Part shown: piece by piece, positions 12,185-22,993 of the stretch
Numbering within the stretch: position 1 is the stretch's first letter
How the letters are laid out: the number at the start of each line of letters is the position of its first letter
Source of the DNA: Chloranthus sessilifolius
Taxonomy: Eukaryota; Streptophyta; Magnoliopsida; Chloranthales; Chloranthaceae
Assembly: GCA_021018995.1 (NCBI GenBank)
Contig: CM037593.1
Coordinates: 15,404,088-15,468,087, forward strand
DNA length: 64,000 nt
Reading direction: 5' to 3'
The notes under the pieces: generated by a model
Databases searched by the model: none
What the model was told of the DNA's origin: nothing
Seen by the model: the letters and a program-made list of their open reading frames with translations, nothing else
Program-made: the position numbers and the translations under genes

Positions 12185-12860
12185 AAACCGATTAATCGAA
12201 TTTCAAATCGATTGATCGATTTGGAATTTCGATTAATCGATTTTGTTCGATTAGTCGACTGGCATGTGCCAGTGACTGGAAATGAGAATGAGAGTTAGAA
12301 TATACATAGGATGCAGTTTCGATTGATCGAATTAAAATTTCGATTAATCGATTTGAGATCGATTGATCAATTTTGAGAATTCGATTAATCGAATTGGGAA
12401 TTCGATTAATCGAACTGCAGGTTCGATTAATCGAACAAATTGGGAATTTTAGAAGAAATTGAAATCAGGTAGACGATTTCGATTAATCGAAGTGAATTTC
12501 GATTAATCGATTTTGAATTTTCGATTAATCGAAATGGATTTCGATTAATCAAATAACTTAAGGAATTCTGGAAATTTAGAAGTTACAGCACGATTTCGAT
12601 TAATCGAAATTAAATTCGATTAATCGATTTTGGAATTTCGATTAATCGAAATGGATTTCGATTAATCGACTGGCTCGCGCCAGTGAGCTTAAAAATTTAA
12701 AATTTTAATTAGATACGATTTCGATTAATCGAAATCATTTCGATTAATCGAATTTGACTTTCGATTAATCTATTTGGGAAATCGATTAATCGATTTTACG
12801 CGGCTTAACCTAGTTTTGAATCTCGATTAATCGATTCTGAATTTCGATTAATCGAGCCGC
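12185..12860. repeat. Third TCGATTAATCGA palindrome cluster, internal to the Tekay element
   Basis: About twenty copies of the same palindrome as in the LTRs, here between the end of pol and the accessory ORF. They are separated by unique spacers. The cluster ends about 9 bases before a TATA box (12864-12875). Confidence 0.9.
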
Positions 12861-12863
12861 GGG

Positions 12864-12875
12864 CTATATATATAA
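12864..12875 (+). promoter_or_regulatory. Putative internal promoter: TATA box behind the palindrome cluster
   Basis: CTATATATATAAG immediately follows the last palindrome. It is followed by a CT-rich leader (TTCTTCTTCTTCTCC near 12935), TCTAGGGTTT and ACCCTAG motifs typical of plant leaders, and an ATG at 13082. No transcript evidence is available, so the promoter role is inferred from arrangement alone. Confidence 0.5.
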
Positions 12876-13081
12876 GATTGGGGATTTTATTCCCCATTCG
12901 AAAATTTTCTTGCTTGGGGTTGTTGGGCATTTCATCTTCTTCTTCTTCTCCAACCAACCGAGTACTCTAGGGTTTGGATTTTTCGGCGATTTACACCCAT
13001 TTTCGCATCGACACCTAAGGTAAACCCTAGATTTGTGTTTTTCCCTTCAAGTTGAACTAGAAAACCCTAGATTTTCCCAAT

Positions 13082-14612
13082 ATGCTGCCCAAAACCCGTC
13101 TATCTTCAAAGAAGGCGACTTCTAAGTTGCCGGTTAGGCGTAAGAACGCCGCACCACCACCACCTACCCCATCGCCGGTGAGGACTCCATCACCGTCGGA
13201 ATCGGAGACCACCTCCGGTTCGACGAGCGCGTCTACGCGCGATCTTCCCGCGAGTCCACCCCCATGCCACCACCACCCACCAATGTTGAACAACCAAATG
13301 AATGGTGGACGGCAAAGACCTTTGAGGTCGAATACATCATCGACCCTACCCTATTCACCGATCCCGATGTGCCGGGCGAGACCCAATGGGCTCGAAATTA
13401 CCTAAATAACGCCGGACTCGGCAACCTTCTCAAACCAATCCGGGGTTCTTACTACCCTAGATTGGTTAGACTCTTTTACCAAGGGCTAACCGATGGCCCT
13501 ACCGACGATTGCATTATAACCAAGATCGAGGGTCGTCTATACACGATCACTCGTCGCCACATCCACGAGGTACTCGAGTGTTATCTCGATTTCACCCCGG
13601 AGACCACTCTTTTCCCACCCTTTGAGGAGGAACCCCGTTTTGAGGAGGTCATGACCCGCATGACCAACGACAAGAAGGGGTCGGGCTCCTCCATTAAGAG
13701 GGTTGACCTTCCACCCTACATGTGGATGCTTGATTCAATAATCAAGTGTAACCTTTACCCTATGCGCCACGACATCGAGCACGTGGACAAAGTGCAACAT
13801 GCACTTTATGCGGCCTTCTGTGGCCGGTGGTTCGACGCCACAATGGTCATCCTAGAGGGGATGAAGTACATCAAGGGGAAGTTAATGAAGGGCAACATGA
13901 GGCCCAAAGAAAAGATGCCCTATGCTCGCCTTATATCGAGCATGTTGGAGTGCTACTCCGACGAGCCCTCCTACACCATCTCACCTCACGAGGTGAGGGC
14001 TACGGATCGCGTGAAGACGTTTACAAAGTCTTCATGGACCCGTAGCTACAACCTTCTAAAGCGGACCCTACCAGCTCCGGTCCGTCCCTTGGAGCGATGG
14101 CGAGGCGTCGCCGCCACCACCCCCACCACCTCAGCAGGACCCACACGTGGGTGGGGCACACCCTATTCCCGCAGAGCCATCCGTGGAGAGGGTTCCCTCC
14201 CACACCGCAGCCTCACCGACGCCACCTACCCACTCACCACCGCGACACCCACCTCATCCCACCGTGTGGTGGCGCTTCATCAGGGCCGACCATCGAGGAG
14301 GTGCTGGCCCGTATGGAGGCCAACAATGAGCGGATGAACCGGCGGATGGACTTCCTACTCTTCCACACCCTCCGCCTCATCTTCCCTTCCGACTACCGCC
14401 CCTACCTCGCCCAGGAGGAGGAGTGGGACGGCGGACGCACCGCCTTCCATAGAGGACCCGTCTTCCATCCCACCACCACTGCACGCTGCTCCTTCCACAT
14501 CGCCTCCGCTCACTGGCCAGAGACGCCTCCACTGAGAGCCAGCTCTCTGGACACTGCCGGCACCCATAGTTCCTCCACTCAGGGAGCGCCCTCCGGCACT
14601 GCAGACACCTGA
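13082..14612 (+). pseudogene. Accessory 3' ORF region (putative plant transposon protein type)
   Basis: Coding-like, GC-rich sequence between the internal promoter-like block and the 3' LTR. An early Pro/Ser-rich segment (PPPPTPSPVRTPSPSESE) precedes a globular part containing WARNYLNNAGLGNLL, YYPRLVRLFYQGL, ITRRHIHEVLECYLDF and ARLISSMLECYSDE. These resemble the putative plant transposon protein domain found in accessory ORFs of plant Ty3 and other elements. The far end turns into Pro/His-rich sequence. I see no clear transmembrane segment or signal peptide, so it does not look like an envelope protein although it sits in the envelope position. The copy looks decayed toward its end. Confidence 0.65.
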
Positions 14613-14908
14613 CGGGGGGACTGCATGAGTTTTATTTTTTATATTATTAGTCATGATTGTATCGATGTATATTTTGTATGCCACTTTATTGGCACCTTGT
14701 AAAACTTTTGATATTAATAGAAATCCCCATTTTTGTGTTCATTGTCTTCTTTCGTCAAAAGTTTAAATTCCATGCTTGTGTTGAGAATACAAATACGTCT
14801 GGGTCTACTCGACCAACTCACATGAGAGTGTGTGGGGGGGGGGGGAGTGACCCAGACAGACAAACCTTGGGTTATTTTCGAGGACGAAAATTCCCAAGGT
14901 GGGGAGGA
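14613..14908 (+). other. 3' untranslated region and polypurine tract of the Tekay element
   Basis: AT-rich spacer with a G-run near 14834, ending in the purine tract AGGTGGGGAGGA (14897-14908) that abuts the 3' LTR start. The tract would prime plus-strand DNA synthesis in this family. Confidence 0.8.
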
Positions 14909-17475
14909 TGTAATAGCCTGAAAAATCACGCTAAACTATGACCTCGGGATCCGTGCTCGATCGGTCATAGGTTTGACCAAATGGAAGTCCAACAGTTAGT
15001 ATGTGGTGTAATGAACGGACGAGATGTAATAAATAGAATGCCTATGTGGTGTGTGTTGTGAAGGTGTAGTCGCATACACCTACCGCGGTGTATGTGCTCA
15101 ACACACAAGTGAGGAAAGGGATAAAAGGGTTTAATAACCCTAAATGTGTGTTTTTGGTGGTTGAAGGAGAGTAAAGAAGAGAGAGAGAGAGAGAAGTAAG
15201 AGAGGAGTTATTGCAACTGATTGGAAGGGAGATTCAAGCGATAAAAGCCGGATTCAACACGAATTGGATCTGTTAGAGCCAAAGCTGAAACCCTAGCCTT
15301 CCAACTATTTGATTGAAATCAACTTGAGATCTATTCAAGGTAAAATTTTTGTAAATAAAATGCATAGATTATAGGGGTTAAGTTGTGATTGAATGTTGGT
15401 TAAAATCATAGGATAATGGCTTAGAAAAATAGAGGAAAAAGTATGGAAGAAGATTGGGAAGAAACGACTGAAGAAATTTGAATCGACAATTTCGATTAAT
15501 CGAAATTGGGTTTCATTAATCGAAATTGGCGAGAAGTTGAAAGGTCGGAGGACCCGATTTGATTAATCGAATTTGATTTGATTAATCGACTTTGGATTTC
15601 GATTAATCGATTTGGGATTGATTAATCGGTAGAACCTCCAGTGGACCCCAGGGGTTGGAGGAAATGACTTGAGGAAAAAATCGACTAATCGAAATGGGAT
15701 TTCGATTAATCGATTTTAGTTTTCGATTAATCGATTTGGGATCGATTAATCAACTTATGAAAACTCGACTGTTCGAACTGAGGGTCGACTTTGCGAAAAG
15801 AAGAATTTCGATTAATCGAAATTGGATTCGATTAATCGAATGAAAACTCGACTGTTCGAACTGAGGATCGACTTTGCGAAAAGGAGAATTTCGATTAATC
15901 GAAATTACTTCGATTAATCGATATTGACCTTCGATTAATCGATTTTGGAAATCGATTAATCGAATCAGATTCGATTAATCGATTTTGGAATTCGATTAAT
16001 CGACTGAGATAAATTATGTTGACTTTTGGGTTTGACTTTAAGATTCTTGGAGGGTCTTATACCTTCTTTATTGCATCCTTTGTGATGTGTTTCACCTGTT
16101 ATGTGGTACCATAGGTGGTACGTGTGGACTAGTGCACAAGGAGCCACGTGGGACCTTGATGCATTGATCAAATGAAGACTTGAGGTAGGGAACACCTTGA
16201 ACATGTACCTTATTTTACAAGAGCATGTATGTAGTGATATAGAATTCAATTCCATGTTTATTTCTTAAGAATGTGTGAAAAGTGTGTGTGTGTGACATCC
16301 ATAAGAGTAATCATAATGAGCCATCCCCAGGGGATGAAGAAGTAAAGAGATGAGAGCATCAGGTGTGATGCAAGTAAATGGATACATCCCAGGGATGTAT
16401 CCAAGGATTGAATCATGTTTGATAGGGCCTAACTGATATAAGATAGCACATTTACACGGTGAATAACTATATGTAAGACACCGATATTTTTGTTATTTGA
16501 GGTTTGATAGGGTACCCCACCGACGTGGCGGGATATCCACGACTGACACGGCAGGATATCCGTGACCGATACGGCGGCGAAACCGTAGGCCAGTGCGGGG
16601 GCTTATCCGTACATAGTAAGCACACCCCAGGGGTGTTGATTGAGACAAGTGAAACCCCGCCACCAATCCCCAGGGGAAAGGGGCTTGGGTACTATTGGTA
16701 TTCCCAGGGAATACGGTTAAAACTGTCTATATAGATGACGATGATGGGTATCTCATCGGGGCTCGATGCTATATTGCTCGGGGATTACTTAAGTTGAAAG
16801 TTTAAGTTTTGCTTTAGGCCTTTTCAGCATCATTCATGAGTAAATGAAAATATAAGTAATCAACAGTAAAACGAAATGCTTTTTAACCGTTTCATGAACA
16901 ACTGCATAGATACTTCATGCATGGCATATCATGGAATATATGTGAGTTATAATTTATATGTTCAACCGTGTTTGTTCCCTATTGATCTAGGATGTAGCTC
17001 ACCCTATAGACTATACGTCGCAGGTCCACTATTAGCACGAGGCTTGGAGGCCGATCCGTGAGTCGGACCTTGCGACCGGTGAAGAGTTGGAGCCACCTCC
17101 AGAGGACTTCTTCTAGAGGACTCCGTTGTGCCACTTTGAAGGATTTTGGAGAGAGTTTTTGTACGGCTTGGTATGTCAAGCCTTGATTCTGTTTAAACCA
17201 TGTATATATATATAGATGGGATTATTCTTTTGGGGCGAACCATCCGTGATGATTGCCATCATCGGTGGTTCGGATCGGTTCTCCATTCATGTAGAGGCAT
17301 GAGGGTAGAACTGTCTTTTGGAGAGTTAATTAATATAGATTCAAATTCCGCAATTTTGTTTATTATTTTATTGCAATGCTTGATATACTAGTGTTCCGTG
17401 CTTAGCTAAGGGGCACGGTCAAGATGATCGTGCTGATGGCACGGGTTTCGTGGTGACGAAATCCGGGCTGTCACA
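14909..17475 (+). repeat. 3' LTR of the Tekay element (2567 bp)
   Basis: Direct copy of the 5' LTR with the same TG...CA ends, followed by the AGTAA duplication at 17476-17480. It repeats the palindrome cluster at about 15491-16005. A patch of about 200 bases near 15460-15650 differs from the 5' LTR much more than the rest. Confidence 0.93.
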
Positions 17476-17480
17476 AGTAA

Positions 17481-20041
17481 TTTCAAGTTCGTTGTGGCTA
17501 TCATTGTCATTATCATCTTCATCATCACTCATTATCATTGACTGACTAACAAATCGCGTTTTCAATCATGATGTTGATAAATTTTCTCCATCATAGCGAC
17601 CACCTTACTCTTCATCTAACCAAGAGTTCGGTTGACCATTCAAAATTGGAGCCTCTTTCTCAGACAATCATGCATTTAGAGGATTGTCATCTTCAAATAA
17701 ATAGTCTAAATCTATTGGTTTGTAATCAGTCTCTTTGTCTCTTAAAATTACGAACTCTCAGTCTCATATTGAAATGCACAAAAACTAAGTGATCTAGTTT
17801 TTCTGATAATAACCGATTTCTAGTTTTTGTGTGTATGAGAGAGAAGGTGCTCTAGTTTCTTTCACAACCTTATGCTGAACAGGTTTGGCTTAGGATTCGT
17901 ATAGCTATTTTTTACAACTTTGGGGTATCTTTCCCATAATTAGACCACTATCTATCTGAAAATTATAATAATTAAGAAACATTAATAAAAATTAGAACTA
18001 ATATATTACCTAATGAACTGAAAGCCAACATTACATAAAAATAAAATATGAATATATATATACCTGCCGAGTACTCATACGCTGCTTTTTTAGATTTGAT
18101 GAGCTAAATTCTTTTAGCTGATACTTGAAGGTGCTAATCTGATAAGAGATACAAAATAATTTTAGTTTCATAATAGTAAACTTCAAATAAAAATTAAACT
18201 TTTATAAATAATATTAAAATAAAGATATGCAACGTTATGCAACTAAAAGTTGAAAAGCTTACTTGATCTATGACTTCGTTTTGAACATTCACATATGTTT
18301 CCAATTTTCTAATAACATTCTTTAAACTCTTTAAAATAATTGGATCCTTATCAAACTCTTCAATGTACTGATATTTGGGATTCAAGTAGTAACCTACAAA
18401 AATAATAAAATTCATTAAATAAATTTGGGTAGAAATGCAATAACGTAAATTTATAAATATTAGTATATGTTTTAGATTCATCACTTGCTCTATGTAAATC
18501 ATGGCCGAACTGCGCCTCCCATCGCCGATCTATAATCTTCATATAAGATTTGTATCTTCTGGGTGCAACTTTTCAATCCCCCTCTTTGCCTTTCTCATGG
18601 CTTCAAAAATTTCACCCATCACCGGCTTATCATTCCCATCGACTAACTTTAATGCAGTTACTAAAGGCTCTATTGCACTCATAACTTCTGTGGCACTACT
18701 CCACATGCTTTCAGTAAGAACAAGTTCAGCTACTTCTATCCCTTTTTTTGATATTGCAAAAGTAGAGGAATTCCTTCTTTTGAATTGAAGATGCATCTTA
18801 ACAGACGTTTCAGGTCAATCACGCTTTCCAAAGCAATATAATGAGTGGCAAATCTTGTGATGACAGGCCGTTAGAGCTCCCTTTTGTCAATGAAATTCCT
18901 TATCATGACAACTAAGACTGTATGACTATAGATAAATGAGCTCAATTTTCGTGCTTTAATAACAATATTCATCACTTGCTTCTTTTTTTCAATACCTTTG
19001 AACATCATATCAACGCAATGGGCGACACAAGGGGTCCAATACAAGTGTTGCCTTTTTTGCATAAGTAATCGACCAGCGGCTTTATAATTTGCCCCATTAT
19101 CAGTAACAACTTGTACAATATATTTTTTTCCCTATCTTATCCATAAGACCAAAAATATATTTCGCGGAATGAATCTCATTAGATGGGTCTACTAACTTAT
19201 GGAATATCGTGCCCATTGAACTGTAGACTAAAAAATTAATAATTGATTTCCTAGCCGGTCCGCTCCACCCATCAAACATGAGCGTGCATCCTTTTTTCTC
19301 TCATACTCTCTTAAAGCTTCTAATATATGTATTCAATTCCTTTACTTCTGCATCTAATAAGGGCCCAGAAATTTCATACGGGGTTGGGATCTTTATTCCC
19401 TAGCCCAACCGCCCTTGCAACTCCATCATAAATATAAAATAAGGGGATTTAGCTGCATGTGCGCTAATGTGGTTATAATGAAAAAAATTTCCAACTGCCC
19501 TACCTAACTGCTTATTAGCATCCTTGATAAAAGAACCTTTTAGTAACTTTTTTTTTCCACTTGGATCTTTAAACATCAGTGCATCTAATGGACCAATTGT
19601 TTGATTTTTATCGCGAGTAGAGTTAATACTATTGCCACTATTCTCTCCATACCTGTTAGGGTCTTCTCTCCTTCCTCTCAATTTCCGACTTTCATCCATT
19701 ACTCTTTTTAACTGAGTTAATTCATATTCATCCTCGCTCTCTGAACCCAAGACATTATGATAGTCATATTCACGTTGCCTCACTGTCCTTTCATTACGAT
19801 TAGAAGATGATTTGCCTTTTGTCATCATAGCGTTAACAATATTTTTCATTTCTTGCCTTATTTTTGCTGGAACCCTTTCACAATCACTAACATCACCCGC
19901 AATTGCTGCCAAATATTTTTGTAAGCGGGAAACACCTCCCCAAAGAATTATGTGATAATATCTACATTTAACCTTCTTTTTACTGCTATTTACTTCTGAA
20001 CAGTGTTTCTATCCGATATCTTGATCTTTTTTGTGGGTCAT
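17481..20041 (-). pseudogene. hAT transposase gene (BED finger, DUF659, dimerisation domain), decayed
   Basis: Read from 20041 downward: ATG and MTHKKDQDIG, an early stop, then a BED finger remnant (SSKKKVKCRYYHIILWGGVS) in which the second Cys and the last His positions are Tyr. LAAIAGDVSDCERVP and the DUF659-type core follow (ISAHAAKSPYF, VVTDNGANYKAAGRLLM, WTPCVAHCVDMMFKGIEK, KLVDGNDKPVMGEIFEAM, IIDRRWEAQF). An intron with GT...AG borders separates DLHRA from GYYLNPKYQYIEEF; a further short exon (KEFSSSNLKKQRM) lies near 18070-18140. The dimerisation domain remains as KIAIRILSQTCSA, GCERN and NRLLSEKLDHLVFVHFNMRL (about 17690-17935). Several stops and frame changes make it non-functional. 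The gene continues at 3928-4383 beyond the nested retroelement. Confidence 0.85.
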
Positions 20042-20186
20042 AATTTTAATGTTTACGAGTACCTACACTGTAATGACATAAATATAACAATAAAGTCGAC
20101 GGTAAAGCTAAGGTCGTTGCTCAATAAAAATTACGATAATTTTATTAATACTTATGTAATCTCGGTGGGCACCTAGGCCACTAACC

Positions 20187-20455
20187 ATTGATTGCTCTCA
20201 TTCAAATGTTGGAGATTAGTTTTTGCCCCAATTATTTACTGAAAGGATCTTGAGACCATGACTGTACCATCTACTGGTCCGTTTTTAATTCCACACAACA
20301 CAATTTTCAAAAGAGTAGCCCTAAACTCACATGACACATATATGCCACTTGGAATAAAAAATGACAATTTGATGGTAGGCCCATGATCTCAAGATCCCTT
20401 GTATAGAAGTTTTGGGCAAAAAATAGTTTCCATCACTTGATTCAAAGCACTCAAT
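20187..20455. mobile_element. Inverted-repeat MITE of the GATCTTGAGA(T/C)CATG family
   Basis: The left arm begins ATTGATTGCTCTCATTC; the right arm, read on the minus strand, begins ATTGAGTGCTTTGAATC. The arms stay alignable for about 85 bases, through TTTTTGCCC and GGATCTTGAGA to TACCATC. No clear target duplication. Related inverted repeats occur in the dispersed repeat copies. Confidence 0.6.
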
Positions 20456-20506
20456 GTTCTTTTATATAAAACTAAGATTTTTATGCATATTGTATATATG
20501 TAATAT

Positions 20507-20511
<5 letters not shown>

Positions 20512-20564
<53 letters not shown>
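20512..20564. repeat. (TA)n microsatellite
   Basis: Continuous TA dinucleotides. Confidence 0.95.
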
Positions 20565-20567
<3 letters not shown>

Positions 20568-20664
20568 CCCAATGCTTTTTTTATATAAAAATAAAATTTT
20601 TATACATATTATATATATAGAAATATATATATATATATAATATAATATATACATTTAATATATG

Positions 20665-20667
<3 letters not shown>

Positions 20668-20717
<50 letters not shown>
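20668..20717. repeat. (TA)n microsatellite
   Basis: Continuous TA dinucleotides, with degenerate TA-rich sequence between this tract and the preceding one. Confidence 0.95.
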
Positions 20718-20719
<2 letters not shown>

Positions 20720-21632
20720 GTCATATGTACAGTTGATGTTGACACAAGAGCAAAAAAATCCTGCAAAGAATCATTGCATATCATGTATTATTATATAATA
20801 TTATAGAAAATGTATGCAAAAAAGTCACACAACACCAAAAATAATGCAAAAAAATCATTTCATAAGAGAGATGTGAACCGTTCTATCACTGCGAAGGCAA
20901 AGGCAAAAAACGGAAAAGTTCTGTGAACCGTTCTATCGCTGGCGAAGGCAAGAAATGCAGAAGCTCTGTGAACCGTTCAAAGAAGATCTTTCAAAGAAGA
21001 GCCGCAATGCAAGAGGAAGCCGAAGAGACCCGACAACAGACGCTAGGATTTTAGGGTGAAGATTAAAATAATTGCCTTATTTTATTTATTTTATAATTTA
21101 TATTCGGTATAGAGTTTAATATCTTTTTTATGTGTATAAGTTTCCCAGATCGGTGAATCGGCGATCCGACCTAAATATCGTTCGGTATCAGCCGATCCAG
21201 AGTGATCCGACCAATCCAAGTCCGATACCCATGTACAAATGATCCAACACAAGGTTTTGGGATCGTTTGGGCCAAAATCGATCCGGATCGGCCGATCTAG
21301 ATTGGGATCGGCCGATATTTGAAACCATGGGAGGAAGTCTCAAGGATTCTTAGGCTTGAAGAGAATAGATGGGGCAGGGCCCTCAAAAGGGTACATGATC
21401 ATTATGAAAACCTAGAGGAGTAATATAGTTATATTCAAGATGGGCAAATAAAAAACAATGTCAAGATGCCAACCAAAACTGATCCTAATTTAGGTATATT
21501 CAAGATGGGCCTTCAGCTTTCATACATGATTCAGTACTAGAACGTATTGAATCAATGTGAAAGTATTTTGAAGTCATGAAGAACGTTTGGTAGTTGTATG
21601 AACAATGAAGTGACAGAATTGTTCATCAAAAT

Positions 21633-21806
21633 CAGTACAAAAAATAAGACTATTAGTAGTAGCAAAAAACTGTTGCTATTAACAAAAAAACTGTCGGTAA
21701 TACCTTTGCCGCTAATACTCTTAATAGCCTTTAGTAGTTTTTTTTGTTAATAGCAGCAATTTTTTACAGCAAAATACTGCTGCTAATAGTCTCATTTTTT
21801 GTAGTG
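21633..21806. mobile_element. CACTA-type MITE
   Basis: Left end CAGTACAAAAAAT, right end ATTTTTTGTAGTG, flanked by AAT on both sides (21630-21632, 21807-21809). The interior is an imperfect inverted repeat of AGTAGCAAAAAACTG and CAGCAGTATTTTGCTG-like words. It is absent from copies A and B at this point, so it inserted after the repeat spread. Confidence 0.75.
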
Positions 21807-21879
21807 AATAATTACAAGTGATTCTTTTCTTGTTGGGATTACTACTACTCCAGTTTATGGTACAACCAAAAGGAAATAT

Positions 21880-22185
21880 CTGTTGACTCATTTACATCAG
21901 ACCATGTTGATCATTTTTGGTCCCAATCTGCCATTGAGATCATGACCTACTATAAAAGGTCAAATATTGACTACACATGGCGCACGTCCTCAAAAGTGAA
22001 CGTGAACTACGTTTAATAGTGTGTTATGATCACTTTCACATTTTGTGATGTGTGACACATGAAACACATGAAATCAACATTGGACTGTATAATGATAGGC
22101 TTATGATCTCAAGATCTATTGTGTACAAAGATTGGGATGAAAAATGATCTCCATCGTCTGAGTTAGAATAATCAACAAATTTTTA
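21880..22185. repeat. Imperfect inverted repeat inside the dispersed repeat
   Basis: GTTGACTCATTTACATCAGACC...CCCAATCTGCCATTGAGATCAT pairs with the reverse complement of ATGATCTCAAGATCTATTG...TTGGGATGAAAAATGATC. The same arms occur at 36498-36922 and 63147-63432. It looks like an old MITE that spread with the repeat. Confidence 0.55.
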
Positions 22186-22202
22186 TTTTGTTCAAGTGTA
22201 GT

Positions 22203-22372
22203 GGCTATAACTTAGAGTAAGCTAAGGGATGCCCTCCCCACCATGCCATTAGTATTTCATGGATTATGTGGGCATCCCGTTATCATAGAAGAAGAGTGGC
22301 TACTCGAACTCATGAACCTTGGGAAGCAAACCCAAGTCGTCAACCACTGCCACAATCCCTTGGTGGGTTCTG
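22203..22372 (-). mobile_element. tRNA-derived SINE-like block, minus strand
   Basis: On the minus strand, TGGCAGTGGTTG resembles a polymerase III box A and GAGTTCGAGTAGCC a box B. The body contains CATGAAATACTAATGGCATGG and GGGGAGGGCATCCCTTAGC and ends CTAAGTTATAGCC. The same body with a poly(A) tail is at 54706-54912. Confidence 0.6.
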
Positions 22373-22455
22373 GGTTTGCCACAACTGATCAACTGGGCAA
22401 TCTTGTGCATGGTGTTAGCCAACACGTAATCTATCACTCAAGGGGGAAGGGGATT

Positions 22456-22979
22456 TGTGTTATAAATGGGCTCTAGCTTGGTTAAGTCGCTCGAGCGGGA
22501 ACCAAATCCACTTGAGCGAGGTGAGCACTCTATAAGTGGGACTTTTACAGGTATAAGTCGCTTGAGCGAGTTTGGTTATCGCTCGAGCGACCAGCTCACG
22601 GATCAAAGGAGAAAACTTTTGGGTGTAAAGTCGGGTTTGTAGTAGTTTCTCTTGGGTTAGAAGTAGGATTCGAGACTTCTATATAAAGGAAAGCTTATAG
22701 ACGAATTAGAGAGCTTTTGTGAGAGTTGAGATATCATTGTAAAGTTTTGGAAAACATGTCTAGGGTTTTGAGGAGAGATTTGGTGAGACTTGAGTATTCT
22801 TGTATTCTTGTGTAATCGTGAATATAGTGGATTATTGCTGCCCCCGTGGATGTAGGCATATTACTGAACCACGTAAATATTATCTCTCGTGTATTTGTGG
22901 TTGATTTTCTTCTATTTTATGTTCTTATTTGATCATTCATCTTGAGATCGTTGGCTAATTTGAAAGCTTTCGAGCAACA
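22456..22979 (+). repeat. 5' LTR of the copia element
   Basis: Begins TGTGTTATAAATGGG where homology to the other repeat copies stops and ends CGAGCAACA just before the primer site. It contains four TCGCTCGAGCGA-type palindromes (22487-22590), a TATATAAAG box (22680-22688) and a plausible leader. With no second LTR the borders rest on the TG...CA ends and the neighbours. Confidence 0.7.
22487..22590. repeat. TCGCTCGAGCGA palindrome cluster in the copia LTR
   Basis: Two near-perfect 12-base palindromes (22487-22498, 22579-22590), one with a single change (22558-22569) and a half-matching word (about 22511-22520). The last lies about 90 bases before the TATA box. Confidence 0.8.
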
Positions 22980-22980
22980 A

Positions 22981-22993
22981 ATTGGTATAAAAG
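22981..22993 (+). other. Primer binding site of the copia element
   Basis: TTGGTATAAAAG follows the LTR end and resembles the iMet primer site TGGTATCAGAGC with three changes. Confidence 0.55.

Larger units (their letters stand above)
4384..17475 (+). mobile_element. Tekay/Del-type Ty3 (chromovirus) LTR retrotransposon
   Basis: Direct LTRs at 4384-6957 and 14909-17475 both start TGTAATAGCC and end GGGCTGTCACA. The element is flanked by the perfect 5-base duplication AGTAA (4379-4383 and 17476-17480). An iMet-type primer site follows the 5' LTR and a purine tract precedes the 3' LTR. Domain order is gag, protease, reverse transcriptase, RNase H, integrase and a C-terminal chromodomain, with an accessory ORF before the 3' LTR. 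Long LTRs plus the chromodomain form point to the Tekay (Del) clade. The pol region carries several breaks, so the copy is not coding-competent. By eye the LTRs differ by a few percent, suggesting an insertion of roughly a million years, an estimate only. It sits inside a hAT transposase gene. Confidence 0.92.
3272..21329 (-). mobile_element. hAT transposon with complete ends, split by a Tekay retrotransposon
   Basis: Ends are CAAAGTTTCAAATATCGG on the left and, read inward on the minus strand, CATGGTTTCAAATATCGG on the right: an 18-base inverted repeat with two mismatches. It is flanked by GGAGAAAA (3264-3271) and GGAGGAAG (21330-21337), an 8-base target duplication with two mismatches, as expected for hAT. 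Without the nested 13.1-kb retroelement the transposon would be about 4.96 kb. GGATCGG and GATCGGCCGATC words cluster near both ends, plausible transposase-binding sites. The transposase gene runs on the minus strand and is decayed, so the element looks non-autonomous now. Confidence 0.85.
20042..21329 (-). other. hAT 5' non-coding region
   Basis: Upstream part of the hAT element, without coding signal. It holds an inverted-repeat MITE (20187-20455), two (TA)n tracts, three copies of GTGAACCGTTC (about 20870-20990) and GATCGG/GATCGGCCGATC words toward the terminus (21140-21315). Confidence 0.65.
21330..22455 (+). repeat. Dispersed repeat copy C, right part
   Basis: Resumes the repeat interrupted at 3271. 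Shared blocks with copy A (35541-37200) and copy B (62795-63720) include GAGAATAGATGGGG, GGTACATGATCATTATGA, TTCAAGATGGGCCTTCAGC, CCAAAAGGAAATATCTGTTG and TGGGTTCTGGGTTTGCCACA. It ends where the copia LTR begins. It contains a CACTA MITE, an inverted-repeat segment and a SINE-like block. Confidence 0.8.

Noticed and set aside
13082-14612. Retroviral-type envelope gene
   Set aside because: Position fits, but there is no signal peptide, transmembrane segment or cysteine-rich ectodomain; the globular part resembles the putative plant transposon protein domain.
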